The position numbers and the translations under genes are program-made. Below, in pieces: positions 26,051 to 34,241 of a stretch of 64,000 nt of DNA (the first letter of the stretch is position 1; each line of letters starts with the position of its first letter). This DNA comes from Paenibacillus uliginis N3/975 (GTDB lineage Bacteria; Bacillota; Bacilli; Paenibacillales; Paenibacillaceae). The stretch spans positions 3,946,263 through 4,010,262 of the forward strand of contig NZ_LT840184.1 in NCBI RefSeq assembly GCF_900177425.1, given 5' to 3'. The notes under the pieces are model-generated. The model ran no database searches. It was not told the DNA's origin and saw only the letters and a program-made list of their open reading frames with translations.

Positions 26051-26368
26051 TTACTTTACCCATTGTTCCGCCCAGTTCGAAATCTGTTCCATAACAGGCT
26101 GCAAGGCTTTTCCCTTTTCAGTCAGCTCGTACTCTATACGAACCGGCGTTTCGGGGTATACATGTCTGATTAATATGCCTTCGCTTTCCAAATCCTTCAT
26201 TCGCTCGGACAGCATTTTGTCGCTCATAGACGGAATGAAATTTGAGATATCCTTAAACCGTTTCGGACCACTCATCAGTGTCTGGATAATTAGTCCGTTC
26301 CAACGCTTTCCAAGGAAGGCGAAAGCGGACTCGAAACGGGGGCATAAACAGGGATTTGTAACTTCCAT
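26051..26368 (-). CDS. HxlR-family transcriptional regulator
   Basis: A 105-residue winged-helix regulator. The family pattern is clear: CPRFESAFAFLGKRWNGLII (Cys near residue 9, K.W motif), FKDISNFIPSMSDKMLSERM (recognition region, about 37-56), and the wing with RIEYELTEKGKAL. Members often sense aldehydes or oxidants through the N-terminal Cys. The target is unknown. It stands alone; the nearest divergent region holds no recognisable partner gene. Confidence 0.88.
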   Translation of the reverse strand: MEVTNPCLCPRFESAFAFLGKRWNGLIIQTLMSGPKRFKDISNFIPSMSDKMLSERMKDLESEGILIRHVYPETPVRIEYELTEKGKALQPVMEQISNWAEQWVK

Positions 26369-26399
26369 ATCATTTCACCTCTTTACAGAGTCACAATAG

Positions 26400-26762
26400 T
26401 TGCTGTGAAACATAAAACTTACAATAAGTTAGTACATTTAAATTTTAGCATATTTTTATGGAACTGAAAACCACTTACCTGTTTTAACTTTAAAATGGTG
26501 CTTTATTGCTTGGTCATATGAACCAATATTTCGAGATTAAATCAATAACTTGGGACAATTTTCTATTATACAGTACATTTGCCGAATGGGACAGAGGGAA
26601 AATGTCCACATTGGTGAAACAGTCCTATAAACATGAATACCCTAATTTTGTCGTTTTATATTTCAACTTATTCCTCGACTTGAAAATTCATTTTAGCAGT
26701 AGCTTTTCTTGCGAGATAAGGATGCACTTTACTCCGATGATTATTCTTTCTTATCTCTAAAT
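26400..26762. other. intergenic stretch without a recognised gene
   Basis: AT-rich sequence between hxlR and the terminator of the thuA operon. A plus-strand frame (26518-26760, 80 codons) has no ribosome binding site, an unconvincing composition and no recognisable family. No promoter-hairpin combination typical of a small RNA was identified. Confidence 0.5.
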
Positions 26763-26795
26763 AAAAACGGCTGCCGATGGTCGGCAGCCGTCTTT
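26763..26795 (-). terminator. terminator of the thuA operon
   Basis: ACGGCTGCCGA and TCGGCAGCCGT form an 11-bp perfect stem with a 3-nt loop. TTTTTATTT follows on the minus strand. Confidence 0.88.
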
Positions 26796-26805
26796 GAAAT
26801 CCTTA

Positions 26806-27534
26806 TTACACAAGAGCGCCAAGCGGACGAACAGGCTGGCTGTTTCCGAATACAGGTTTAACTGCATAAGAATTAGCTGCTGCCCATCTGATTCCGTTGG
26901 AAATGACTTTTAAAATTTCAGGGTTATAGTATGTCGGATATGTCTCATGACCTGGGCGGAAGTAAAAAATGTTTCCTTGTCCGCGCTTAAAAGTACAACC
27001 GCTCCGGAATACTTCCCCGCCCGCAAAGTTGCTGATAAAAATCAGCTCATCCGGTGTAGGGATATCGAAAAATTCACCGTACATCTCTTCTTGTTCAAGA
27101 ATGATGTGGCTGTTCACTCCTGCTGCAATTGGATGTGAAGGATTGACAGACCATAAAATCTCTTGTTCTCCCACCTCACGCCATTTCAAATCGCAGCTCG
27201 TTCCCATCAGCGCTTTAAACGGTTTGGAGAAATGCCCGGAATGAAGCACAACAAACCCCATGCCTTCCTGCACCCGTTTTACGACCTTGCTGACAATCTC
27301 GTCATCCACACGGTCATGAGCCATGTGACCCCACCACAGCAGCACATCGGTCGAGTTCAAGACTTCATCGGTTAAACCGTGCTCCGGCTGATCCAGCGTT
27401 GCTGTCCTAATTGTAAACTCCGGACTGTTTAGACCTTCAGCTAAAGCCATATGGATGCCTTCCGGATACACCCGTTTAACCTCATCATGAATATTCTCGT
27501 GAACGAACTCGTTCCAAATGGTTACGTTTAACAT
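26806..27534 (-). CDS. ThuA-like trehalose-utilisation family protein
   Basis: A 242-residue protein of the ThuA family, a glutamine-amidotransferase-like fold found in disaccharide 3-keto pathways. Visible: MLNVTIWNEFVHE start, DVLLWWGHMAHDRVDDE (about 70-86), GFVVLHSGHFSKPFK (about 103-117), and a C-terminal GNIFYFRPGHETYPTYYNPE with conserved His/Tyr. The start is the ATG at 27534, with GGGGG ten nt upstream. It is the last gene of a five-gene sugar operon. ThuA proteins have been tied to conversion of keto-disaccharides, but the reaction here is not shown by the sequence. Confidence 0.85.
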   Translation of the reverse strand: MLNVTIWNEFVHENIHDEVKRVYPEGIHMALAEGLNSPEFTIRTATLDQPEHGLTDEVLNSTDVLLWWGHMAHDRVDDEIVSKVVKRVQEGMGFVVLHSGHFSKPFKALMGTSCDLKWREVGEQEILWSVNPSHPIAAGVNSHIILEQEEMYGEFFDIPTPDELIFISNFAGGEVFRSGCTFKRGQGNIFYFRPGHETYPTYYNPEILKVISNGIRWAAANSYAVKPVFGNSQPVRPLGALV

Positions 27535-27582
27535 GTTGCTGTTTCCCCCTAGTTGATTACAAATCCGCATATTCTACGCGGT

Positions 27583-28551
27583 TTACACCCACCACATATC
27601 ACCAAGCGGTTCTTCGATCAGTACTTGCTGCAGGTTTTGAACGGCTTTCGAGAAGCCTTCCTCAACAGACATCAGACCATCTTCATGCTCAATACTTACT
27701 ACATAATCATATCCAACAAGACGCAGGGCACTCATCATATCAGCCCATTCTTTCAGATCATGACCGTAACCTACGCTACGGAATTGCCAAGCACGATCCA
27801 TCATATTAGTGTATGACTGCATATCTGTTAGACCGTATTTATTCACGTTCACTGGATCGATTACCGTATCTTTTGCATGGAAGTGGTGAATCGCACCTTC
27901 ACGTCCCAAAATTTGAATCGCTTGCACCGGATCGATGCCCTGCCACCACATATGACTTGGGTCAAGGTTCGCACCGATGACTTCTCCTGCAGCTTCGCGC
28001 AGACGAAGAAGTGTTGCAGGTGTATGAACTGAAAATCCGCCATGAAGCTCCAGACCGATCTTCACACCGCGATCGGATGCGTATTTCCCCCATTCACTCC
28101 AATACGGAATAACTTTATTCTCCCATTGCCAATTCAAAATTTCCTGGTAATCATTTGGCCAAGGTGCTACAGGCCAGTTTGGATACTTCGCATCCTCATG
28201 GTCTCCCGGGCAGCCCGAGAAGGTGTTGACAACCGGAACTTCAAGCTTTTCAGCCAGTTCAACCGTTTTTACATAAACGTCATGAAATTCCTTTGCAATC
28301 TGTTTTTGCGGATGCAGCGGGTTACCGTGACAGCTCAGAGCACTGATAATAAGACCTCGGGATTCAACCGCATTTTTGAAGTTCTTTAAAGCCGCTTCGT
28401 TTTCCAACAGTTCTGCTGGATTACAGTGTGCGTTCCCAGGGTAACCCCCTGTTCCGATTTCCACCGCCTTAAGACCTTTTGAAACGACATAATCGAGTGC
28501 ATCCTCCAATTTACGACCACTCAACAGCACCATAAATACTCCCAGTTTCAT
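27583..28551 (-). CDS. sugar phosphate isomerase/epimerase family TIM-barrel protein (322 aa)
   Basis: A xylose-isomerase-like/AP endonuclease 2 superfamily TIM barrel. Metal-binding positions typical of the family are visible: EIGTGGYPGNAH (about 32-43), GLELHGGFSVH (about 160-170), NLDPSHMWWQGID (about 195-207), HFHAKD (about 222-227) and SIEHEDG (about 285-291). AGGAGG lies 7 nt before the ATG. Relatives act as inosose dehydratases, ketose epimerases or cleave 3-keto glycosides. Its place beside two Gfo/Idh dehydrogenases and ThuA favours a keto-sugar step. The substrate is unknown. Confidence 0.85.
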   Translation of the reverse strand: MKLGVFMVLLSGRKLEDALDYVVSKGLKAVEIGTGGYPGNAHCNPAELLENEAALKNFKNAVESRGLIISALSCHGNPLHPQKQIAKEFHDVYVKTVELAEKLEVPVVNTFSGCPGDHEDAKYPNWPVAPWPNDYQEILNWQWENKVIPYWSEWGKYASDRGVKIGLELHGGFSVHTPATLLRLREAAGEVIGANLDPSHMWWQGIDPVQAIQILGREGAIHHFHAKDTVIDPVNVNKYGLTDMQSYTNMMDRAWQFRSVGYGHDLKEWADMMSALRLVGYDYVVSIEHEDGLMSVEEGFSKAVQNLQQVLIEEPLGDMWWV

Positions 28552-28610
28552 AGTACCCCTCCTGATTCAATGTTTAGTACATTGCTTGTTTGTGTTATAT
28601 CTTCAAAGAC

Positions 28611-29696
28611 TTAGTCTTCAAAATAAACTGCTTTTCCACTTTTAGCGGACTCGTAGATGGCTTCAAGGATTTGAGTTACGACATAAGCTTGCTCCGGCTT
28701 CACGACCGGCTCTTTATCTTCCAAAACCGCCTCAACCCACAATCTGGCTTCACGGTCTGAGTCGGATTCGGCAGAGCCACTGTAAAATGCAACGCCACCT
28801 GCACCAAGGTCAATGTTCGTTTCATACAATCTGCTCATTTTCTCTCCGTTAATGCGCAGGCCTTCCTTCATATCAGCTCCACCTTCGGTGCCAGCCAATA
28901 CAGTTTTCGCTTCACCTGTTTCGATCACGTTAAGAGCCCAGCTAGATTCCAGTATAATGGTTGCCCCATTGTCCATGGTAATAAAACCGAATGCGGAATC
29001 TTCCACGTTAAACTCTTTTGGATCCCATGGTCCAAATGCATTCGCTGCATTCTCACGCTGGCCCAGCTTGTGGAACGTAGTTCCCATAACACTTTTCGGC
29101 TTGTAATTATCCATCAGCCACAGGGTCAAATCAAGCGCGTGAGTACCGATATCGATCAACGGTCCTCCACCCTGCTTCTCCTCGTCAAGGAATACACCCC
29201 AAGTCGGAACAGCACGGCGGCGGATAGCCAGTGCTTTACCGTAATAAATGTCTCCCAGCTCGCCATTATCACACATTTCCTTTAAGTACAGGCTGTCGTT
29301 ACGGAAACGGTTCTGGTAACCGATTGTCAGCTTTTTCCCGGTACGCTTCGCAGCTTCCAGCATTTCTTTTGCTTGGGCAGTTGTTTTAGCCATCGGCTTT
29401 TCACACATAACATGCTTCCCGGCATCAAGTGAAGCAACAGTAATCTCAGCATGGGAATCATTCGGCGTACATACATGGATTACATCCAGACTTCCGTCTT
29501 TAAGCAGTTCCCGGAAATCCGTATATACTTTCGCGCCTTCTGCACCAAACTCCGCAGCCGCTTTTTCCGCACGCTCCGGAACAATGTCGCAGAAAGCTAC
29601 CATTTCGACTTGTTTTTGCTTCTTGAGGCTCGGCATATGTTTGCCGTTGGCAATACCGCCGCATCCGATGATACCGATCTTTAACGTCTTAGACAC
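28611..29696 (-). CDS. Gfo/Idh/MocA family oxidoreductase (paralogue of 60968-62059)
   Basis: A 361-residue NAD(P)-dependent sugar dehydrogenase. The Rossmann motif GIIGCGGIANGKHMPSL opens the protein, the EKP motif is in HVMCEKPMAKT (about 90-100), and the substrate-side helix carries GGGPLIDIGTHALDLTLWL (about 175-193) with the catalytic-type Asp and His. Start: GTG at 29696 lies 8 nt after AAGGAGG, whereas the ATG two codons upstream has only 2 nt spacing, so the GTG is preferred. It overlaps the upstream isomerase gene by 8 nt. Long stretches match the gene at 60968-62059, for example PTWGVFLDEEKQGGGPLIDI. Confidence 0.9.
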   Translation of the reverse strand: MSKTLKIGIIGCGGIANGKHMPSLKKQKQVEMVAFCDIVPERAEKAAAEFGAEGAKVYTDFRELLKDGSLDVIHVCTPNDSHAEITVASLDAGKHVMCEKPMAKTTAQAKEMLEAAKRTGKKLTIGYQNRFRNDSLYLKEMCDNGELGDIYYGKALAIRRRAVPTWGVFLDEEKQGGGPLIDIGTHALDLTLWLMDNYKPKSVMGTTFHKLGQRENAANAFGPWDPKEFNVEDSAFGFITMDNGATIILESSWALNVIETGEAKTVLAGTEGGADMKEGLRINGEKMSRLYETNIDLGAGGVAFYSGSAESDSDREARLWVEAVLEDKEPVVKPEQAYVVTQILEAIYESAKSGKAVYFED

Positions 29697-30459
29697 GTAC
29701 ATTTCCTCCTTCAAGGGCATGTTTTTTCAACCATTCCATACTTTTGGCGATGCTGTCCATCGGCGGATTCTTACAGAAGTCCTGCTCGACAATAATCCAC
29801 TGTACTCCTGCTTCATCGGATGCCTTCACAACAGCGGCCAAATCCACTTCTCCTTCACCCAGCTCCACAGTCATCGGGGATCCGTCTTCCTGTCTGCGAA
29901 GGTCTTTCAGGTGAACGAGTGGAGTTCTTCCTGCATATTTCGCAATGACTTCGGATGGAACGTACCCGGCATAATGTACCCAGCAGGTATCAAGCTCCAC
30001 TTGGAGCAAGGACGCTGGCACTTCATCATACAGAGCGTACAGAAAAGGTCGTCCATCTTCCATCTTATCAAATTCGAAGTCATGATTGTGGTAAGCAATG
30101 GAAATGCCTTTATTTTGTGCAGCTTCACTAAATATACGAATATGGTTTACGAGGCTTTCCAAGTTGCCCCGATCTTCGTCAGCAAGCCAAGGCACGATAA
30201 TATATTGGTTTCCGATAGCCTGATGGAAGGCGAGTTCTTCCTCAAGTGCTTCCTGAAGCCGTATGTACGGCACATGAGTCCCGATTACTTCCAGACCCGT
30301 TTCATCCAAAAGCGCTTTCACCTGCTCTGCTGTGCGTCCATAAAAATGATGGAACTCGACACCTTGATAACCCAGGCGTGCTACCTCTCTGATCGTTCCT
30401 TCAAAATCATTCTCCAGCTGATCTCTCAGCGTATAAAGCTGCAATCCCACATTTAACAT
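29689..30459 (-). CDS. sugar phosphate isomerase/epimerase family TIM-barrel protein (256 aa)
   Basis: A small TIM-barrel of the same superfamily as the gene at 27583 but only distantly similar. It starts MLNVGLQLYTLRDQL, typical of IolE/IolI-like proteins. Probable metal ligands lie in GVEFHHFYG (about 33-41), IAYHNHDFEFDK (about 130-141), QVELDTCWVHYAG (about 160-172), HLKDLRR (about 188-194) and WIIVEQD (about 225-231). A GAGGTGG sits before the ATG. It overlaps the next gene and is in a five-gene operon. The two different TIM-barrel proteins in one operon suggest two successive keto-sugar steps. Confidence 0.86.
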   Translation of the reverse strand: MLNVGLQLYTLRDQLENDFEGTIREVARLGYQGVEFHHFYGRTAEQVKALLDETGLEVIGTHVPYIRLQEALEEELAFHQAIGNQYIIVPWLADEDRGNLESLVNHIRIFSEAAQNKGISIAYHNHDFEFDKMEDGRPFLYALYDEVPASLLQVELDTCWVHYAGYVPSEVIAKYAGRTPLVHLKDLRRQEDGSPMTVELGEGEVDLAAVVKASDEAGVQWIIVEQDFCKNPPMDSIAKSMEWLKKHALEGGNVRV

Positions 30460-30498
30460 CCGGTTTCCACCTCTCCCATAATCGGTGTTACGTTGTTG

Positions 30499-31608
30499 TT
30501 AAATACTGTTGTTGATCATTTCCGTCTGCAGCGGAGCCGGCAGCTTGCCGAAACGGTAAGTGCTCTGCAGAACGACATGCCTTCCTTCTAAGGAGGACTG
30601 CTGGAACGACTGCATGATTTCCAGAATGTGATAAGCCATTCGCGCATTCGCCCGGTGATCCCGGTTGTCCGCAATCGCCTCAACCATGTCATTTATACCA
30701 AGACCTCGCTCGTTCTTGCCGCATTCGAACACAGGCTTAAGCAATTCCCACTCCTCTGATCCCATACGGCTCAATTTAACATCACCGTTAAAATAATTCG
30801 GATCCGTGAGATTGAGCGTCCCATGTGTTCCGTAAATCTCCATCCATGGCAACCCGGAGCCGCCAAAGATGTCAAAGCTGGTTATCATGGTCAAAATTGA
30901 GCCGTTCTCGAAATCTACCGTACCGGCCAGATGTGTAGGCGTTTTAACGGTAATCGGCTTTCCGCTGTTCGGTCCTGATCCTACGGTACGATCCGGAATT
31001 TGAATTCCGGCTGATGCGCTGACCCGGCGTGCGGGGCCCAAGAGTTCAACCATGGCCGCCAGGTAGTACGGACCCATGTCCATCATCGGTCCGCCGCCCG
31101 GAGCGTAAAAGAACTCAGGGTTAAGATGCCAAGCTTCGGGTCCAAGACCCATGTTAAAGGCGGTCGCTGCAATGGGTCTTCCAATCAGACCTGAATCGAT
31201 TGCCGCTTTTGCCGTCTGGACGGTTGATCCAAGAAACGTATCCGGTGCGCATCCCGCCCGTAGTCCCTTTTTGTCTGCCAGATTCAGCACCCGAAGCCCT
31301 TCCTCAAGTGTAATAGCAAGAGGTTTCTCGCTATATACATGCTTGCCCCATTCCAATGCGGCAATATCCACATTGGCGTGGCTGGCCGGGATGGTTAAAT
31401 TGACAATCAATTCGATCTCTGGTTGAGCGAGCAATTCCTCTACGCTGTATACGTTTGCGATGTTGAATTCATCAGCACGCTCCTGAGCACGCTCGGGAAC
31501 TAGATCAGCGCAGGCAACCACTTCAACCAAAGGACTTTCTTTTAAATTTTTAAAGTAGATGCCACTGATATTCCCACATCCGATTATGCCTGCCTTCATC
31601 TTGTTCAT
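30499..31608 (-). CDS. Gfo/Idh/MocA family oxidoreductase
   Basis: A 369-residue dehydrogenase heading the thuA operon. The Rossmann motif is GIIGCGNISGIYFKNL, the EKP motif is in HVYSEKPLAIT (about 90-100), and GGGPMMDMGPYYLAAMVELL lies at about 168-187. The start is the ATG at 31608 with AAGGAG eight nt upstream. An upstream in-frame extension has no ribosome binding site. It is distinct from its operon-mate at 28611 and has a different C-terminal domain length. Divergent from an araC gene, which probably regulates the operon. Confidence 0.9.
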   Translation of the reverse strand: MNKMKAGIIGCGNISGIYFKNLKESPLVEVVACADLVPERAQERADEFNIANVYSVEELLAQPEIELIVNLTIPASHANVDIAALEWGKHVYSEKPLAITLEEGLRVLNLADKKGLRAGCAPDTFLGSTVQTAKAAIDSGLIGRPIAATAFNMGLGPEAWHLNPEFFYAPGGGPMMDMGPYYLAAMVELLGPARRVSASAGIQIPDRTVGSGPNSGKPITVKTPTHLAGTVDFENGSILTMITSFDIFGGSGLPWMEIYGTHGTLNLTDPNYFNGDVKLSRMGSEEWELLKPVFECGKNERGLGINDMVEAIADNRDHRANARMAYHILEIMQSFQQSSLEGRHVVLQSTYRFGKLPAPLQTEMINNSI

Positions 31609-31672
31609 CGGTGTCACTCCTTGAGTGCGGATATGCTCGGGCAATCTAAGTACCATGGTATTCCGAAATGTT

Positions 31673-31702
31673 TTCATTTAAAATGAATTATATGATCAAA
31701 AC
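31673..31702. promoter_or_regulatory. divergent promoter region with palindrome
   Basis: TTCATTTAAAATGAA (31673-31687) is a perfect 7-1-7 palindrome between the sugar operon and the divergent AraC gene. A minus-strand TATAAT lies a few nt further on (about 31695-31690). A poor -35 suggests an activator-dependent promoter. The palindrome is a candidate operator. Confidence 0.45.
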
Positions 31703-31750
31703 ATGAACAATCTGGTCATTATTTTTTTATTGTTAAAAGGGGACTCACCA

Positions 31751-32563
31751 ATGCATGAAGATATTTCCACCCACGTCATGGCAGCCAATTTCTCATTTCA
31801 CCGAAAACCGTTTGAAATGACCAAGTTGAACGGTTTTGACACATATTTGATGCGGCTTCAAACTGACGGCCGCTGTCGTGCCCGAATCGACAGCAAGCTA
31901 TCGCTCATTGAACCCGGAGACCTTCTGATATTCAGTCCGGGTCAACCTTATGAGCTTAAAATCGACGACGAAGTTAACCCTCAAGGAGAATTAACCGTTG
32001 AGAGCGGTGACTACCATATTTTTTTCAAAGGTCCTTGGATAGATTCCTGGTGGAAATCACAAAAACGCCCTACACGGATCCGTATTCCATTAGATGAACG
32101 CTACCTCGGTCTCTTCCGTCAGCTCGTACTGGAACAGCGCCGCTTGTCCAATCCCTTTCCCGAGATCTCGGACTACACGATGCGGATACTTTGCCTCGAA
32201 GTGGACCGACTACTTTCTGAGCAGCCCACCACAACGCCTAAATCGTACCTTGCGCATCGCATGAAGCATTATATAGAAGAGAATGCCTCCTCTATTTTCA
32301 AGCTTGAGGATGTCGCTGCTCATGTCGATATCAGCGTGTCACGTGCGGTACATTTGTTCAAAGAAGCATTTGGAACGACCATCATGCAGTATACGCTGGA
32401 AGTTCGTCTCGATATGGCTCGGGAGAGGATCATTTTCAGCCCCATGTCGCTAGAGGATGTAGCGGAAACATCGGGCTTTGCGAACTATACGTATTTTCAC
32501 CGGGTTTTCCGTTCACGATTCGGAGTTTCGCCAAAACAATTTCGAATTGCTAATAGAACCTAA
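31751..32563 (+). CDS. AraC-family transcriptional regulator
   Basis: A 270-residue one-component regulator: N-terminal cupin-like sensing domain (about 1-150) and a C-terminal AraC/XylS double helix-turn-helix (about 168-265) ending GFANYTYFHRVFRSRFGVSP. The start is the ATG at 31751 with GGGG 8 nt upstream. An in-frame TTG 16 codons earlier is less likely. Divergent from the Gfo/Idh-isomerase-ThuA operon, whose expression it probably controls in response to a sugar. Confidence 0.9.
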   Translation: MHEDISTHVMAANFSFHRKPFEMTKLNGFDTYLMRLQTDGRCRARIDSKLSLIEPGDLLIFSPGQPYELKIDDEVNPQGELTVESGDYHIFFKGPWIDSWWKSQKRPTRIRIPLDERYLGLFRQLVLEQRRLSNPFPEISDYTMRILCLEVDRLLSEQPTTTPKSYLAHRMKHYIEENASSIFKLEDVAAHVDISVSRAVHLFKEAFGTTIMQYTLEVRLDMARERIIFSPMSLEDVAETSGFANYTYFHRVFRSRFGVSPKQFRIANRT

Positions 32564-32605
32564 AGCTAATCCTTGTTCCATCGCTTTATTTACGTGTAAT
32601 AACAA

Positions 32606-32638
32606 CACAAAGCCCCCTGAACATCAGGGGGCTTTGTG
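32606..32638. terminator. bidirectional terminator
   Basis: A 14-bp perfect stem CACAAAGCCCCCTG/CAGGGGGCTTTGTG with a 5-nt loop between convergent genes. It has only weak T-tracts but high stability. Confidence 0.75.
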
Positions 32639-32664
32639 CATTGATTATAAATCATTGGAAAATT

Positions 32665-32991
32665 TTATTCTCCAGGATGACGTTTGGCCTGATCACGCTC
32701 AGTAATCGCATCGACCACCGTAATGGCCAGATCGTCATTCCCAAATAAAGAAAGTACGCCAAGAAGGGTTTGATCCGGGATATCTCCAGCCTCCTCTCTT
32801 GATACCGTAAGCTCCAGCACTCTCGCCAGACGCTCATTGACCAACTGATCGGGGTAGGCCTTCCGGTATAATTCGGCGGGATCCAGTCCGTGATTGACAC
32901 ACCACTGTGCAAAAACGAGAATCATCATATCCTCATCCTGCCTGTAACTTTCCACAATCCGCTCTTCTACGGATTTGTCCGCAGATTCCAT
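32665..32991 (-). CDS. conserved-looking 108-residue protein of unknown function
   Basis: A soluble, acidic protein starting MESADKSVEERIVESYRQDE at the ATG 32991, nine nt after GAGGAGG. A longer frame upstream has no ribosome binding site. The middle is MMILVFAQWCVNHGLDPAEL, helical, with a single Cys, followed by LYRKAYPDQLVNERLARVLE. The C-terminal part is also helical. No catalytic motif is visible. Monocistronic, between araC and terC. Function unknown. Confidence 0.75.
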   Translation of the reverse strand: MESADKSVEERIVESYRQDEDMMILVFAQWCVNHGLDPAELYRKAYPDQLVNERLARVLELTVSREEAGDIPDQTLLGVLSLFGNDDLAITVVDAITERDQAKRHPGE

Positions 32992-33089
32992 ACGCTGTCT
33001 CCTCCTCATGTCGGGGAAGGCATAGATTATTGCCCCCACGTTCCATGAAGCCATTATACCCGCTTTAATGAATAAATTAAAAATAATTC

Positions 33090-33791
33090 CTAATCAACCA
33101 TCTTCACGTGGGCAGGATTGCGCTTGGCTTGTTCTTCTTTCTTTTTCTTAGCCCATGTGCCTAGGCTAATGATTGCCGCAACAACGATTAATTCAAAGCC
33201 ATATTTCACAACTGAATTTGTGAACCAGTCGTGGATAAGCGGCTCATCCACAAGCATTTTCGATGCCGTCCATGCTAGTACAGCCGCACCGATCGTAATA
33301 ACAATCGGATATTTATCTGTCAGCTTCAGAATGAGTGTGCTACCCCAAACCATAATCGGAACCGAGATCGCAAGACCGATAATGACGAGCATGAAATCCC
33401 CTTCCGCTGCACCAGCAACCGCCAGCACATTATCCAGACCCATCATCGCATCGGCGATAATGATTGTACGGATAGCAGCCCACATTTGGCTGCCTGCTGA
33501 TATTTCGTGTTTTTTCTCATCCACCAGAAGCTTGTAAGCAATCCACAGCAATGCCAGACCTCCGACCAGTCTCAAGCCCGGTATTAACAGGAGCTGAACG
33601 ACCAGAAGCGTGGCAATAATGCGGATTATAATGGCGCCAACGGTACCCCACAGGATTACTTTTTTCTGGTCTTCTTTCTGAACATTACGCGCTGCAAGAC
33701 CAATCACGATCGCATTGTCTCCTGCAAGCACCAAGTCAATGACGACAATTGACAAGAGTGCCATCCAGAATTCCATTGACATAAGATCCAT
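33090..33791 (-). CDS. TerC-family manganese exporter-type membrane protein
   Basis: A 233-residue membrane protein with seven or so TM helices. The family metal-site motifs are present: VVIDLVLAGDNAIVIGLA (about 14-31) and a second repeat ADAMMGLDNVLAVAGAA (about 117-133), each with Asp and Asn in the membrane. The start is the ATG at 33791 (MDLMSMEFW); the longer frame upstream runs through the riboswitch terminator. Proteins of this YjbE/YkoY group export Mn2+ or load exported enzymes. Control by the yybP-ykoY riboswitch upstream supports the manganese link. Confidence 0.92.
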   Translation of the reverse strand: MDLMSMEFWMALLSIVVIDLVLAGDNAIVIGLAARNVQKEDQKKVILWGTVGAIIIRIIATLLVVQLLLIPGLRLVGGLALLWIAYKLLVDEKKHEISAGSQMWAAIRTIIIADAMMGLDNVLAVAGAAEGDFMLVIIGLAISVPIMVWGSTLILKLTDKYPIVITIGAAVLAWTASKMLVDEPLIHDWFTNSVVKYGFELIVVAAIISLGTWAKKKKEEQAKRNPAHVKMVD

Positions 33792-33856
33792 GTTTCTTCT
33801 TCCACCTTTCTTTGTGTATCTAATATGTTTCCTCTTACCGATGCACTCCATCCCAT

Positions 33857-34040
33857 GAAAAAAGCGCCGTCTCCTTAAACAAGGCAAACGGCACTTTTTG
33901 GGCACATAAAAAGACCTTTACCTTATTTAAGAATAGGCAAAGGTCTCGCTAACAACTGTATTCGTTGCCAATAAAGCCGGGGAGTTATTAACGATCCCGT
34001 AATGACGACTTTACTGTTGAAGCTACTCCCCTTTGGGAAA
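33857..34040 (-). promoter_or_regulatory. yybP-ykoY manganese riboswitch with two tandem terminators
   Basis: On the minus strand the aptamer begins with AAAGGGGAGTAGC (about 34033-34021) and ends with TTAGCGAGACC (about 33952-33942), the conserved ends of the yybP-ykoY class. The aptamer's 3' end overlaps the first terminator (33908-33946: AGACCTTT paired with AAAGGTCT, followed by TTTTT). A second hairpin with T-tract follows at 33857-33899 (GCCGT/ACGGC). Mn2+ binding is known to disfavour the terminator in this class and turn on export. The double terminator is unusual. Confidence 0.9.
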
Positions 34041-34241
34041 TATTCGGTTAGATACTATTGTATCATAAGGTTATCCCGCTTGGCTAACTATTATTTTTGA
34101 TTTAAACTATTGCCTTCACATATCAACCGCGTATCCACTTTTTTTCGAAACCAGGCCCAAAAGTTCATGATTAAGCAGACCGACTCTATTTTTGATATGA
34201 TGGACCTGGACAATATCCCGTAAATGCAGAAAGGACTTATT

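Noticed and set aside
26506..26760. 84-codon plus-strand frame in an AT-rich gap
   Set aside because: TTG start, no ribosome binding site, no family, unconvincing composition.
29584..30456. 290-codon plus-strand frame
   Set aside because: Antisense to the TIM-barrel isomerase and Gfo/Idh genes; composition not protein-like and no ribosome binding site.
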